Below are positions 44,078 through 54,527 of a stretch of DNA of 64,000 bases, piece by piece. The position numbers and the translations under genes are program-made. Numbering within the stretch: the first letter of the stretch is position 1; every line of letters starts with the position of its first letter. The DNA is from Streptomyces griseocarneus (GTDB lineage Bacteria > Actinomycetota > Actinomycetes > Streptomycetales > Streptomycetaceae), in the NCBI GenBank assembly GCA_003674045.1, contig PENC01000005.1, positions 248,001 to 312,000 on the forward strand. Direction: 5' to 3'. The notes beneath the pieces were generated by a model. It was given only the letters and a program-made list of their open reading frames with translations, was not told the origin of the DNA and searched no databases.

Positions 44078-45211
44078 GTGTCGTACAGCACGCTGCGGGC
44101 CGCCGGGCACGCCGAGCGGAAGGGCAGGGTCCTGACAGGGGCCCTGGCCATCACCGCCCTGGTGGCCGCCCTGGTGGCGCTCTGGCAGACGCAGTCCACG
44201 CCGCTCGCCCGGCGCGCGTACTGCTGGGGCTCCTGGCCCGAGGACGGCAGCCCGTTCCGCGGCGGGGCGCGCGACCGCGTCGCCGAGGAGAGCGCACCCT
44301 CCCGCGGGCACCCCGCCGGACTCTGCACGCTCCGCTGGCGCGCCGGGAAGGGTGCCGGGGAGTACGAGCAGCGGGTCGAGCTGCGGCTCGGCACGGGGCC
44401 CGAGGCGGCCGGGCCGCGCCGCGCCTGGCTCGACGGTCTCTTCGAAGGGGGCGACACCGCGCTGCCCGGCAGGCTGCCGGGCTTCACGACGGCCGGGGCC
44501 GGGGCGCTGGTGCTCCCCCAGGGCTGCGACGTGGGCGGCAGGCCGTCGGTCGTGACGCTCACCAGCTCCTACGCGGACGCCACCGGGCGCGGCAGGCACC
44601 CGGGCTTCCCCGCGGCGGCCTCCCCGCCGGACACCGGGGCACTGCTGGTGCGCGCGGCCAACCGGGCCGCCGCCGTCACCGGCTGCTCGTCGGCACCACC
44701 CATGCGGATGCGCACGCGGGCCGTCCCGGCCGTCCCGATGCTTCCCTTACGGGTGAACTCGGACCCTCCACAGGGGCGTTGCGCCATCCCGGGGCTCGGG
44801 GTCGACGACCCGTCGTCGAGTCCTTCGGCCGACCCGTCGAAGGGCTCCGCGGAGGACCGGCTGACCGACACCGTGGGCAGCGTCCACGACGACTTCCAGA
44901 CCTGCGCCATCGCCGGGGACGGCCAGTGGGCTGCGCGGTTCACGATGGTCGGCCGCCCCAGGATCGTCGCCCTGTTCGACGGACTCACGGGCGACAGCCC
45001 GCCCGCCCCCGGCTGGCGGGCGCACGGCCGTATCGACACGGACGGCGCGCTGATACGGGCCGACTGCGCGGGCCGCCCCACCGTCTTCACCATGCGCACG
45101 GGCCCCGGCCGCACCCACACCCGGCTGGACGATCCGCGCACGTCGTTCCCGGCCTTCGTCGACGCGGTGGGCGAGCGGATAGGCTGCGCGCACCTGCGCG
45201 CCCGCGGATAG
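44078..45211 (+). CDS. Membrane-anchored protein of unknown function
   Basis: Protein of 377 residues with an N-terminal transmembrane helix (VLTGALAITALVAALVALW at about 20-38) and a large extracytoplasmic part. It contains Cys pairs (AYCWGSWPE, LCTLRWRAG, GRCAIPGLG) that could form disulfides. It does not match a family I recognise. It lies between two paralogous secreted hydrolases on the same strand with GTG 44078 (GGGGGA upstream). Function unknown. The frame stays open to 43871, inside the preceding gene. Confidence 0.75.
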   Translation: MSYSTLRAAGHAERKGRVLTGALAITALVAALVALWQTQSTPLARRAYCWGSWPEDGSPFRGGARDRVAEESAPSRGHPAGLCTLRWRAGKGAGEYEQRVELRLGTGPEAAGPRRAWLDGLFEGGDTALPGRLPGFTTAGAGALVLPQGCDVGGRPSVVTLTSSYADATGRGRHPGFPAAASPPDTGALLVRAANRAAAVTGCSSAPPMRMRTRAVPAVPMLPLRVNSDPPQGRCAIPGLGVDDPSSSPSADPSKGSAEDRLTDTVGSVHDDFQTCAIAGDGQWAARFTMVGRPRIVALFDGLTGDSPPAPGWRAHGRIDTDGALIRADCAGRPTVFTMRTGPGRTHTRLDDPRTSFPAFVDAVGERIGCAHLRARG

Positions 45212-45260
45212 CGCCCCCTGCACGGGGACGCGGCGCCCCTCGCCTCGTAGAGTCGGGGGG

Positions 45261-46805
45261 ATGAGCTCCCTGCGCCGACGGTCCGGCCTCCTTCCCGCCG
45301 CGCTCGCGGTCGCCCTCATCACCTCCGGCTGCGGCAGTGGCGGCAGCACCTCGGGCAGCGCGGGCAGTAAGGACGGCGTGGATGCCAAGAGCGGCGGCGC
45401 GCCCCTGCGCTGGTCCACGTGTGCCGCGCCCACCACCGCCCAGGGAGGCGACGGCAAGGCGCCCGGCAAGGACTGGGAGTGCGCCGAGCTGCCCGTGCCT
45501 CTGGACTACACGAAGCCGGACGGCGAGAAGATCGGCCTCGCGCTGATCCGGCTGAAGGCGCGCGACAAGAGCCGCCGCCTCGGCTCGCTGGTGTTCAACT
45601 TCGGCGGACCCGGCGGCTCGGGCGTGGCGACCCTCCCCGCGCTGGCCGACAGCTACGACAAGCTGCGGGAGCGCTACGACCTCGTGAGCTTCGACCCGCG
45701 CGGCGTCGGCGAGAGCGCGGGCGTGCGCTGCCAGAGCGACAGCGAACTGGACGCCGCCGCGCAGATCGACGCGACCCCGGACGACGACGCCGGGCTCCAG
45801 GCGACCCTGAAGGCCAACAAGGAGTACATCGACGCCTGCCGCCGGAACTCCGGCAAGCTGCTCCCCCACGTGGGCACCGAGAACGCCGCCCGCGACCTCG
45901 ACCGGCTGCGCGCGGCCCTGGGCGATGACAAGCTGAACTACTTCGGCATCTCCTACGGCACCGAACTGGGCGGCGTCTATGCGCACCGGTTCCCCAAGAA
46001 CGTGGGGCGGGCCGTCCTCGACGCCGTGGTCGACCCGACGCAGGACCCCGCGCAGGGCAGCCTGGGCCAGGCCAAGGGCTTCCAGCTCGCCCTCGACGAC
46101 TACCTCAAGGACTGCGCCGGCCGGACCCCGGGCGGCTGCCCCACCCTGGACGGCATCACCACACTCCTGAAGGACCTCGACGCGCACCCGCTGCCCACCA
46201 CCCAGAGCGGCCGCAAGCTCACGCAGGACGAGGCGGTCAACGGCATCGCCTCCGCCCTCTACTCCAAGGACACCTGGAAGTACCTGACGGCAGGGCTCCG
46301 GGAGGCCACCACCAGGGGCACCGGCACCACGCTGCTGATCCTCTTCGACGCCCTCAACGGCCGCTCCCCGGACGGCCACTACAGCAACATCCAGGCCGCC
46401 AACCGGGCGATCTCCTGCGTCGACGCCGAGCAGCGCTACTCCGTCGACGACGTCCGCAAGCTCCTCCCCGAATTCCGCGCCGCCTCACCGGTCTTCGGCG
46501 AGGGCGCCGCGTGGTCCCTCCTCGGCTGCACCGGCTGGCCCGTCAAGGGCGGCTGGAAAACCCCGGACGTGAGCGCGGACGGCTCGGCGCCGGTCCTCGT
46601 CATCGGCAACACGGGCGATCCGGCGACGCCGTACGCCGGCGCCCAGCAGATGGCCCAGCGGCTCGGGCGGGGCGTGGGCGTCCAACTGACCTACAAGGGC
46701 GAGGGACACGGGGCGTACAACAGCGGCAATCCGTGCATGGTGACGGCGGTCAACGCCTACCTCCTGGACGGCAAGGTCCCGAACGAGGGCACCGTCTGCT
46801 CATGA
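45261..46805 (+). CDS. Secreted TAP-like alpha/beta hydrolase lipoprotein (second paralog)
   Basis: Paralog (514 residues) of the hydrolase at 42445, sharing the same order of motifs: lipobox ALITSGC, FNFGGPGGSG, nucleophile elbow FGISYGTELGG, acid region VIGNTGDPATPYAG and His motif KGEGHGAYNSG. Sequence identity is high through the core, as expected from tandem duplication. ATG 45261 is preceded by GGGGG. A repeat element and the convergent moeZ gene follow. Specificity is unknown; two copies suggest different peptide substrates or dosage. Confidence 0.91.
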   Translation: MSSLRRRSGLLPAALAVALITSGCGSGGSTSGSAGSKDGVDAKSGGAPLRWSTCAAPTTAQGGDGKAPGKDWECAELPVPLDYTKPDGEKIGLALIRLKARDKSRRLGSLVFNFGGPGGSGVATLPALADSYDKLRERYDLVSFDPRGVGESAGVRCQSDSELDAAAQIDATPDDDAGLQATLKANKEYIDACRRNSGKLLPHVGTENAARDLDRLRAALGDDKLNYFGISYGTELGGVYAHRFPKNVGRAVLDAVVDPTQDPAQGSLGQAKGFQLALDDYLKDCAGRTPGGCPTLDGITTLLKDLDAHPLPTTQSGRKLTQDEAVNGIASALYSKDTWKYLTAGLREATTRGTGTTLLILFDALNGRSPDGHYSNIQAANRAISCVDAEQRYSVDDVRKLLPEFRAASPVFGEGAAWSLLGCTGWPVKGGWKTPDVSADGSAPVLVIGNTGDPATPYAGAQQMAQRLGRGVGVQLTYKGEGHGAYNSGNPCMVTAVNAYLLDGKVPNEGTVCS

Positions 46806-46824
46806 CCGGGGGGAGGTGACGGGA

Positions 46825-46951
46825 TCCGGGGCGAAGCCCCGGACTTAAGGGGCGCGGGGAACTGCGCGACCAGCCCAAGACAACCCGCAGACGCCTACCG
46901 GGCTGCGAGGCAACCCAGTAGGCGTCGGGGTGCCGGGGGCGAAGCCCCCGG
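46825..46951 (+). repeat. Dispersed Streptomyces intergenic repeat, copy 3
   Basis: Contains GGGGCGCGGGGAACTGCGCGACCAGCCC flanked by two hairpins of the CCGGGGCGAAGCCCCGG type, the same blocks as copies 1 and 2, though the GAGGCACCCCAATAGG segment is altered. It lies between convergent genes (TAP-like hydrolase and moeZ). Confidence 0.8.
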
Positions 46952-46992
46952 GGAAACCTCAGGCCGACAACGGCGAGCAACCAAGCCCCGGC

Positions 46993-48171
46993 CTAGTACA
47001 CAGGCTTCTGCGGCTCCACCTGGTTCACCCACCCGATGACGCCCCCGCCCACATGCACCGCATCCGCGAAGCCCGCGGCCTTCAGTACGGCGAGAACTTC
47101 CGCGGAGCGGACACCCGTCTTGCAATGCAAGACGATCCGCTTGTCCTGCGGCAGGTCCTGGAGGGCGCCGCCCATGAGGAACTCGTTCTTCGGGACGAGC
47201 CGCGCGCCCGGGATCGAGACGATCTCGTACTCGTTGGGCTCGCGGACGTCGATGATGTCGATGTTCTCGCCGCCGTCGATCCACTCCTTGAGCTGCTTGG
47301 GAGTGATCGTGGAGCCGGCGGCGGCCTCCTGGGCCTCCTCCGAGACGACGCCGCAGAAGGCCTCGTAGTCGATGAGCTCGGTGACCGTGGGGTTCTCGCC
47401 GCAGACCGCGCAGTCGGGGTCCTTGCGGACCTTCACCTGGCGGTACGTCATCTCCAGGGCGTCGTAGATCATCAGCCGGCCCACCAGCGGCTCGCCCATC
47501 CCGGCCAGCAGCTTGATCGCCTCGTTGACCTGGATCGAGCCGATCGAGGCGCACAGCACGCCCAGCACGCCGCCCTCGGCGCAGGAGGGCACCATGCCCG
47601 GCGGCGGGGGCTCCGGGTAGAGGCAGCGGTAGCAGGGGCCGTGCTCGGACCAGAAGACGGAGGCCTGGCCGTCGAAGCGGTAGATCGAGCCCCACACGTA
47701 CGGCTTGTTCAGCAGCACGCAGGCGTCGTTGACGAGGTAGCGGGTGGCGAAGTTGTCGGTGCCGTCGACGATGAGGTCGTACTGGGAGAAGATCTCCTTG
47801 ACGTTCTCCGCCTCCAGCCGCTCCTCGTGGAGGACGACGTTCACATAGGGGTTGATCCCCTGCACCGTGTCCCGGGCGGACGCCGCCTTGGACCGGCCGA
47901 CGTCGCTCTGGCCGTGGATGATCTGCCGCTGCAGGTTCGACTCGTCGACCTCGTCGAACTCCACGATGCCGAGCGTTCCCACACCCGCCGCGGCCAGGTA
48001 CATCAGCGCCGGCGAGCCCAGACCGCCGGCGCCCACGCAGAGCACCTTGGCGTTCTTCAGCCGCTTCTGCCCGTCCATCCCCACATCCGGGATGATCAGG
48101 TGGCGGGAGTACCTGCGGACCTCGTCAACGGTGAGCTCGGCAGCCGGCTCGACTAGGGGTGGCAGCGACAC
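46993..48171 (-). CDS. moeZ: MoeZ-type adenylyltransferase/sulfurtransferase
   Basis: Protein of 392 residues. The N-terminal E1-like MoeB domain has VGAGGLGSPALMYLAAAGVG, VEFDEVDESNLQRQIIH (with the catalytic NLxRQ) and zinc cysteines CYRCLYPE and CAVCG. The C-terminal rhodanese domain carries VLHCKTGVRSAEV with the persulfide Cys. It activates the small sulfur carriers MoaD, ThiS or CysO and loads sulfur for molybdopterin and other thio-compounds. GTG 48171 follows GGAG. It lies downstream of the glycan operon; a hairpin separates them. Confidence 0.95.
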   Translation of the reverse strand: MSLPPLVEPAAELTVDEVRRYSRHLIIPDVGMDGQKRLKNAKVLCVGAGGLGSPALMYLAAAGVGTLGIVEFDEVDESNLQRQIIHGQSDVGRSKAASARDTVQGINPYVNVVLHEERLEAENVKEIFSQYDLIVDGTDNFATRYLVNDACVLLNKPYVWGSIYRFDGQASVFWSEHGPCYRCLYPEPPPPGMVPSCAEGGVLGVLCASIGSIQVNEAIKLLAGMGEPLVGRLMIYDALEMTYRQVKVRKDPDCAVCGENPTVTELIDYEAFCGVVSEEAQEAAAGSTITPKQLKEWIDGGENIDIIDVREPNEYEIVSIPGARLVPKNEFLMGGALQDLPQDKRIVLHCKTGVRSAEVLAVLKAAGFADAVHVGGGVIGWVNQVEPQKPVY

Positions 48172-48200
48172 GGGATCTCCGTAGGTCGGACGGAAGGGTG

Positions 48201-48218
48201 ACCCCGCGCGCGCGGGGT
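48201..48218 (-). terminator. Possible terminator after the spherulin-4-like gene
   Basis: ACCCCGCG-CG-CGCGGGGT inverted repeat 30 nt after the stop of the glycosidase gene. High GC makes chance folding likely; support is moderate. Confidence 0.5.
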
Positions 48219-48249
48219 GCTCTTCGGCGTAACACTGCCACGCCCCGTC

Positions 48250-49029
48250 TCATTCCGAGACACCAGGTCCGATGCGCGAGACCAGATCGTCCCAGTAGCC
48301 GGGCAGCACCTCCCAGGGGTCGGCGCCCTCGGCCGTGGCGCGGTCGGTGACGTAGACCGTGGCGGCACCCCGGCGGCGGGCGAGGCGCAAAGCCTCGTCC
48401 AGGTCGGACCGGGGCACACCGTGCACCAGGTGACAGAAGCGCTCGGGAGGGTGCCCCGCGGTCCACTCGGGCACCTGCGACCAGCGGTACGCGGCCCAGG
48501 CCCCACGGAAGGTCACGAGCTGGTCGGCGAGAGCCGCGTAGCCGGAGCACGGGTGGATGCCGTGCTGGAGCACCACGTACGCCCGGTCGAGCAGCGTGCG
48601 CAGGGTGTTCACGGTGCGCCGGGTGACGGGCAGCGCGGCCGGGCCGGTGGGCGACGCGTCCAGCGAGAAACCGTCCACCTTGTACCAGTTGAGGTACCGC
48701 TGGGCCTCGGACAGCAGCTCCGCGAAGGGCCGCTCGCCGAAGGCGGTGTCGAGGTGGCCCAGGACGCGCACGCCCGCCTCGCGCAGCCGGGTGACGGCCG
48801 TGAGGCAGTACGGGTCCGGGCGGGCGCCGGGGCCCCCGGACGCCCCGTTGGGCGCGACCGGGGAACCGGCGCCGAGCACCACCCAGTCGACAGGCACGTC
48901 GGAGCGGACGAGTTCGCCCCACTCGGCCGGGGCGAGCAGCGGGTGGGCGAACCCGGGCACCCCGAGGCGCAGCGGCCGCACGGCGGTGTGCGCCGCGCGC
49001 CGGTGGCCCGAGGGGCTCAGATACGACAC
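48250..49029 (-). CDS. Spherulin-4-like / polysaccharide-acting TIM-barrel protein
   Basis: Protein of 259 residues resembling the spherulation-specific family 4, a TIM-barrel group related to endo-alpha-1,4-polygalactosaminidase-type glycosidases. Matching features are PLRLGVPGFAHPL at the first strand, VRVLGHLDTAFGERPFAEL, NWYKVDGFSLDASPTGPAA (Asp residues that would line an active site) and VTFRGAWAAYR. No signal peptide is seen, so it may act in the cytosol or be exported otherwise. GTG 49029 follows GGAGG and overlaps the upstream epimerase stop by 13 nt. Enzymatic activity is inference. Confidence 0.7.
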   Translation of the reverse strand: MSYLSPSGHRRAAHTAVRPLRLGVPGFAHPLLAPAEWGELVRSDVPVDWVVLGAGSPVAPNGASGGPGARPDPYCLTAVTRLREAGVRVLGHLDTAFGERPFAELLSEAQRYLNWYKVDGFSLDASPTGPAALPVTRRTVNTLRTLLDRAYVVLQHGIHPCSGYAALADQLVTFRGAWAAYRWSQVPEWTAGHPPERFCHLVHGVPRSDLDEALRLARRRGAATVYVTDRATAEGADPWEVLPGYWDDLVSRIGPGVSE

Positions 49030-49931
49030 GCGGCCTCCATCCAGATGTCGGCCAGCGACTCCTCCAGATTGATTCTCGGGCGCCAGCCGAGCCGGTCACG
49101 GGCGGTGCGGACGTCGGCCTGCTGCCAGCTGCCGCAGCCGTCCGGGTAGGGGTACGCGGGCGGGCTGCCCAGGTGCGGGTCGTCCAGCTCGTGGAGGGCG
49201 CCGCCGAAGCCCGCGACCCGTGCGAGCAGGGCCGCGGCGTCGCGCAGCCGCACGGCCCGGCCGGTGCCGATGTTCACGGCGCCCTGGGCGGCGGAGAGGG
49301 AGGCGGCGTGGACGGCGCGGGCCACGTCGCGCACGTCCACGAAGTCGCGCTGGATGCCGAGCCCGCTGAGCTTGAGCTCGCTGTCGCCGCCCTGCATCGC
49401 GCGCCGCATGGCGTCGGCGAGCCGCCCGAGAGGGGAGCCCGCGGGCGTGCCCGGCCCGACGGGCGAGAAGACCCGCAGCACGATGGCGTCGAGGCCCGAG
49501 CCGAGCACGAGCTCGGTGGCGGCGAGCTTGCTGACGCCGTACGGGCCGCCGGGGCGGGGCACGGCGTCCTCGGCGGTGGACGAGCCGGGCTGCGAGGGCC
49601 CGTACTCGGAGGAGCAGCCCACCTGGACGAGGCGCGCGCCGCAGCCGCTGCGGCGCAGCGACTCGCAGACGGTGGCGACCGCGACGGTGTTGTGCCGGGT
49701 GAGGTCGCGGGCACCGCCCCGGGTCGCCCCCGCGCAGTTGATCACGACGCCGGGGTGGACGGCGTTGAGGAACCGGGTGAGCGCGCCGGGGCTGCCGCTG
49801 GCGAGGTCGAAGCGGACGTCCGCGTCGTCGCCGCGGCCGAGGGCGGTGAGCTGGACGGCGGGGTCGGCGAGCAGCCGGTCGGCCACGTAGCGGCCGATGT
49901 AGCCGTTGGCGCCGAGCAGGAGGACCCTCAT
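49017..49931 (-). CDS. NAD-dependent sugar epimerase/dehydratase
   Basis: Extended SDR of 304 residues. The Rossmann motif MRVLLLGANGYIGRYVAD begins at residue 1. The catalytic pair is in PGGPYGVSKLAATE (YxxxK). VFSPVGPGTPAGSPLG and VDVRDVARAVHAA are substrate-side blocks of nucleotide-sugar epimerases/dehydratases. Located between a membrane protein and the spherulin-like gene in a four-gene operon that begins with a glycosyltransferase. It probably makes or modifies a nucleotide sugar. Confidence 0.88.
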   Translation of the reverse strand: MRVLLLGANGYIGRYVADRLLADPAVQLTALGRGDDADVRFDLASGSPGALTRFLNAVHPGVVINCAGATRGGARDLTRHNTVAVATVCESLRRSGCGARLVQVGCSSEYGPSQPGSSTAEDAVPRPGGPYGVSKLAATELVLGSGLDAIVLRVFSPVGPGTPAGSPLGRLADAMRRAMQGGDSELKLSGLGIQRDFVDVRDVARAVHAASLSAAQGAVNIGTGRAVRLRDAAALLARVAGFGGALHELDDPHLGSPPAYPYPDGCGSWQQADVRTARDRLGWRPRINLEESLADIWMEAACRI

Positions 49932-49977
49932 CGGTCGCGCCCTCGCTCTCGCCCTGCGGTGCGGTTGGGGTGAACGG

Positions 49978-51144
49978 TCATCTTCCTTGCTCCTCTGACG
50001 GGGTATGCGGCTCGGGGTGCGGTCGCCCGGCCGGGGCCCGGTGGTCCGGGCCCGCGGCGGCGGGGTGGATGAGGTCGAGGGCGGTCGCGTGGGCTCCGTA
50101 GCGGTGGGCGGAGGCCCGGGACAGCGCGGGGAGTGCGTGGATCAGCAGGGCGAGTGCGGGTGCCGCGCACGCCACGAGCGGTACGACGGCGGGCCCGTGG
50201 AAGGGCGCCTCGACACCCTCGCCCAGCCAGGCGCCGAGCAGTGCCGCCGCCTCGGCCGCGCAGGCGGCGGACACGGCGGCAGCGGCGGCCCGCGTACGGC
50301 CGCGCGCGGCGGTGATCCGGGCGAGGAAGAGCAGCCCGCCGAGTGCTGTGGCGGCGGCGATCGGCGTGACCGGGTCCGCCGGGGGCCGGGGGGCCAGGAC
50401 CGTGTCCAGGGCCGTGTGCAGGACCCACAGGAGCGCGAGCAGCGCGCCGAGATCGAGGCCCGTCGCCGCCAGCAGGGCGGGCCACGCGCGGGTGCGGAAC
50501 TCGCCGAGGGTCCGGCTGCCCGCCAGCGCGTGGCGCACGCGCTCCGCGTACCACCGGGCGCACCAGCCCGCCGGAACGACCGCGCAGGCGAGGGCCAAGG
50601 CGGTCGGTACGGCGGCGGACAGGGCGTGCGGGAGGTCGAGTGTGCCGGGCGGGCGGCCGTTCAGCAGGGCGGCCAGCAACGGGTCGCCGAGAAGCGCGTA
50701 GGCGACCAGCCAGAGCGTGGCGAGCCGTCCGGCGGTCCACCGGGCGGCGTCATGCGAGGCGTACACGGGGGGCGCGCCGTCGAACTCCGCGCTCCCGTCG
50801 CCGTCCTGTCCCTCGCCGTGCCCCTCGCCGTCCTGCCAACCGCCGTCCTGCAACCCGCTGTCCTGCCTGCCGGCCGCAGGCTCCGCCCGCCGCACCCGCG
50901 CGTACAACTCCTCGGACAGGGAGAACACATCGCGGTGGCGGCAGTGGGCGGCCTCGTGCTCCGCGATGCCCTCGGCCTCCAGGGCCGCGGCGATCTCCAG
51001 CGGGTCCACCGCTTGGACGCACAGCTCGCGGTGCCGGTGCAGGAGGGCCTTCACCGGGTCGGCGGTGGTGCGTACTGCCGTCGTGCGGACGGGGGGTATG
51101 CCCGTGCCGGCCGCGGCGGCGCCGTCGCGCAGGGGTGTGCTCAT
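49978..51144 (-). CDS. Polytopic membrane protein of the glycan operon
   Basis: Membrane protein of 388 residues. Residues 1-110 are cytosolic-looking, with a Gln/Gly/Asp-rich low-complexity stretch (DGGWQDGEGHGEGQDGDGS). About six helices follow in residues 140-350 (for example LATLWLVAYALLGDPLLAAL, TALALACAVVPAGWCARWY). It overlaps the glycosyltransferase stop by 4 nt (ATGA), so the two are translated together. No known domain. By position it could be the export or scaffold component of the glycan system (PelG/PelE-like role), but there is no sequence proof. Confidence 0.75.
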   Translation of the reverse strand: MSTPLRDGAAAAGTGIPPVRTTAVRTTADPVKALLHRHRELCVQAVDPLEIAAALEAEGIAEHEAAHCRHRDVFSLSEELYARVRRAEPAAGRQDSGLQDGGWQDGEGHGEGQDGDGSAEFDGAPPVYASHDAARWTAGRLATLWLVAYALLGDPLLAALLNGRPPGTLDLPHALSAAVPTALALACAVVPAGWCARWYAERVRHALAGSRTLGEFRTRAWPALLAATGLDLGALLALLWVLHTALDTVLAPRPPADPVTPIAAATALGGLLFLARITAARGRTRAAAAAVSAACAAEAAALLGAWLGEGVEAPFHGPAVVPLVACAAPALALLIHALPALSRASAHRYGAHATALDLIHPAAAGPDHRAPAGRPHPEPHTPSEEQGR

Positions 51145-52742
51145 CGGCGCCCCGCCCAGGTGGGTGCCGGGCGTGCGGACAGGGAGACCGGGGCGGGCGC
51201 CCCGGCGGCGCGGCCGAAGGGGACGGAGGGGTCCGCGGGCGCGTCCTCGCGCGGTGGCGCGTGCGAGATGAGTTCGAGGTAGAGGGCGCCGAAGGCCGTC
51301 ACGTGCCGTTCCACGGTGAAGAGTTCGAGGGCGCGGGCCCGCGCGGCGGCGCCGAGCCGGGCGCGGCGCTCGGGGTCGCGCAGCAGGGCGAGGCAGGCAT
51401 CGGCGAGTTCCCGGGCGGCGCGGGGCGGGACGACCAGACCGGTGCCGCCGATGATCTCCCGTACGGTGCCGGTGTCCGGTGACACGGTGGCGCGGCCGCA
51501 GAACATCGCCTCCACCAGGGGCAGGGGGAAGCCGTCGGCGGGGCCGGTGAGGACGGCGCTGCCCGCCGCGTAGCTCTCGGGGCTCGGGTTCTCGTCGAAG
51601 AGGACTCCCTCCGGCGGCTGCCGGCCGTCCTGGGGGGCGCCGATCACGCGCAGCCGTACGCCGGGTTCGGCCTCGCGCACTATGCCGAGGGCCTCCCACA
51701 GATAGGGCTCGGTGCGGCCACCCGCCCACACGAGCGTGCGCCCGTCGTCGGTGACGGCGCCCTCGACGCCCTCGCCGACGTCCTCGTAGGGCCGTTCGTC
51801 CACGCCGGGCGGCACCGTGCGCAGCCGTTCGCGGTCGGCGCCGCAGCGCTCCTGCCAGCGGCGCACCTGGGCGTCGCCGGGGGTGACGAGGTCGGCGGAG
51901 CGGTAGACCTCGGCGGTGAGCAGCCGGTGGAAGGCCGAGAGCAGGGTGCGGACGGGCAGGGAGAGGCCCGCGGCGCTGGCCGCGTTGTTGAGGTAGTAGG
52001 CGCGCAGCCGGACCTCGTACTCGGTGACGAGGAGCGGGGTACCGAAGAAGCGCTTGGCCAGCAGCCCCGGGAGTGCGGCGGGGCCTGCCGAGGTGGCGTG
52101 GCACAGATCGACGCCGGCGAGTCCGCGGTCGCTGTCGCAGGCGCCGTACCAGTCGAGGGAGAGCGGCCGCAGCGCGCGCTCCAGGAGGGCGGAGACGGCG
52201 AGCAGATCGGCGACGCGCGTGCCGTAGACCGCCGGGTGTGCGCCCGGCGCGCGGCAGGCCGCCTCCAGGGCGCGCAGGGCCTGCTCGGAGCGGAGGGCCG
52301 TACCGAGCCCGCCCACCTCGCGGGTGAGGTCGGCGAGGCCGTGGAGCGCGTCGGCGAAACGGTACGCCTGATCACCGCCGGCACCGGTGGGGCCGATGTC
52401 GCCGAGGGGGTCGGAGGGGGGCGCACCCATGGCGGCGACGGCCGCCGCGAGCTCCGTGAAGTGCTCACCGAACCGCTGCCGTTCGCGCTTGCCGTACGAA
52501 CCCCCCGCGCCCCCCTCGCCGTCCAGGCCCTCCGGCGGGTCGCCCCACAGGGGCGCGGTGCGCACGCGGCGCACGTGCTCGGGCAGTCCGTACCACCCGC
52601 AGCGCTCCTGGCGGGCGCCGCGGCTCAGCGCATAGATCTCGAACTCGTGGGTGCCCAGTCCGCGCACCAGTTGGTCGCACCACTGACCACCCTCACCCGC
52701 GGCATACGGATATCCACCCTCCGTGAGGAGTCCCACACGCAC
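51141..52742 (-). CDS. GT4 glycosyltransferase with PelF-like (DUF3492) N-terminus
   Basis: Glycosyltransferase of 533 residues. The N-terminus VRVGLLTEGGYPYAAGEGG then WCDQLVRGL is the DUF3492/PelF signature. SADLVTPGDAQVRRWQERCG and VPPGVDERPYEDVG mark the junction; the C-terminal GT4 domain has TGPADGFPLPLVEAMFCG (the EAMxxG nucleotide-sugar motif) and GTGLVVPPRAARELADA. PelF transfers UDP-sugars in Pel exopolysaccharide synthesis. GTG 52742 is supported by GGGGG upstream. It leads a four-gene operon. Confidence 0.85.
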   Translation of the reverse strand: MRVGLLTEGGYPYAAGEGGQWCDQLVRGLGTHEFEIYALSRGARQERCGWYGLPEHVRRVRTAPLWGDPPEGLDGEGGAGGSYGKRERQRFGEHFTELAAAVAAMGAPPSDPLGDIGPTGAGGDQAYRFADALHGLADLTREVGGLGTALRSEQALRALEAACRAPGAHPAVYGTRVADLLAVSALLERALRPLSLDWYGACDSDRGLAGVDLCHATSAGPAALPGLLAKRFFGTPLLVTEYEVRLRAYYLNNAASAAGLSLPVRTLLSAFHRLLTAEVYRSADLVTPGDAQVRRWQERCGADRERLRTVPPGVDERPYEDVGEGVEGAVTDDGRTLVWAGGRTEPYLWEALGIVREAEPGVRLRVIGAPQDGRQPPEGVLFDENPSPESYAAGSAVLTGPADGFPLPLVEAMFCGRATVSPDTGTVREIIGGTGLVVPPRAARELADACLALLRDPERRARLGAAARARALELFTVERHVTAFGALYLELISHAPPREDAPADPSVPFGRAAGAPAPVSLSARPAPTWAGRR

Positions 52743-52823
52743 GCATGCACCCCCGTCTGTCCACTCGGCCACACCGGGCTGCCGCCGAACGGCAGCGGGA
52801 GCACGCTATGCGCGCCGCCACGG

Positions 52824-52851
52824 GGCGCGACGGACGGTTGTCCGTCGCGCC
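52824..52851 (-). terminator. Terminator of the oligopeptide ABC operon
   Basis: Perfect 12-bp stem GGCGCGACGGAC/GTCCGTCGCGCC (52824-52835 with 52840-52851) and a GGTT tetraloop downstream of the last gene of the ABC operon. Confidence 0.85.
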
Positions 52852-52904
52852 ACCGGAAGGGGTGAACAGAGGTGACTTTCGGCAGGATGGGGCGTTGCCC
52901 CGCG

Positions 52905-54523
<1,619 letters not shown>

Positions 54524-54527
<4 letters not shown>

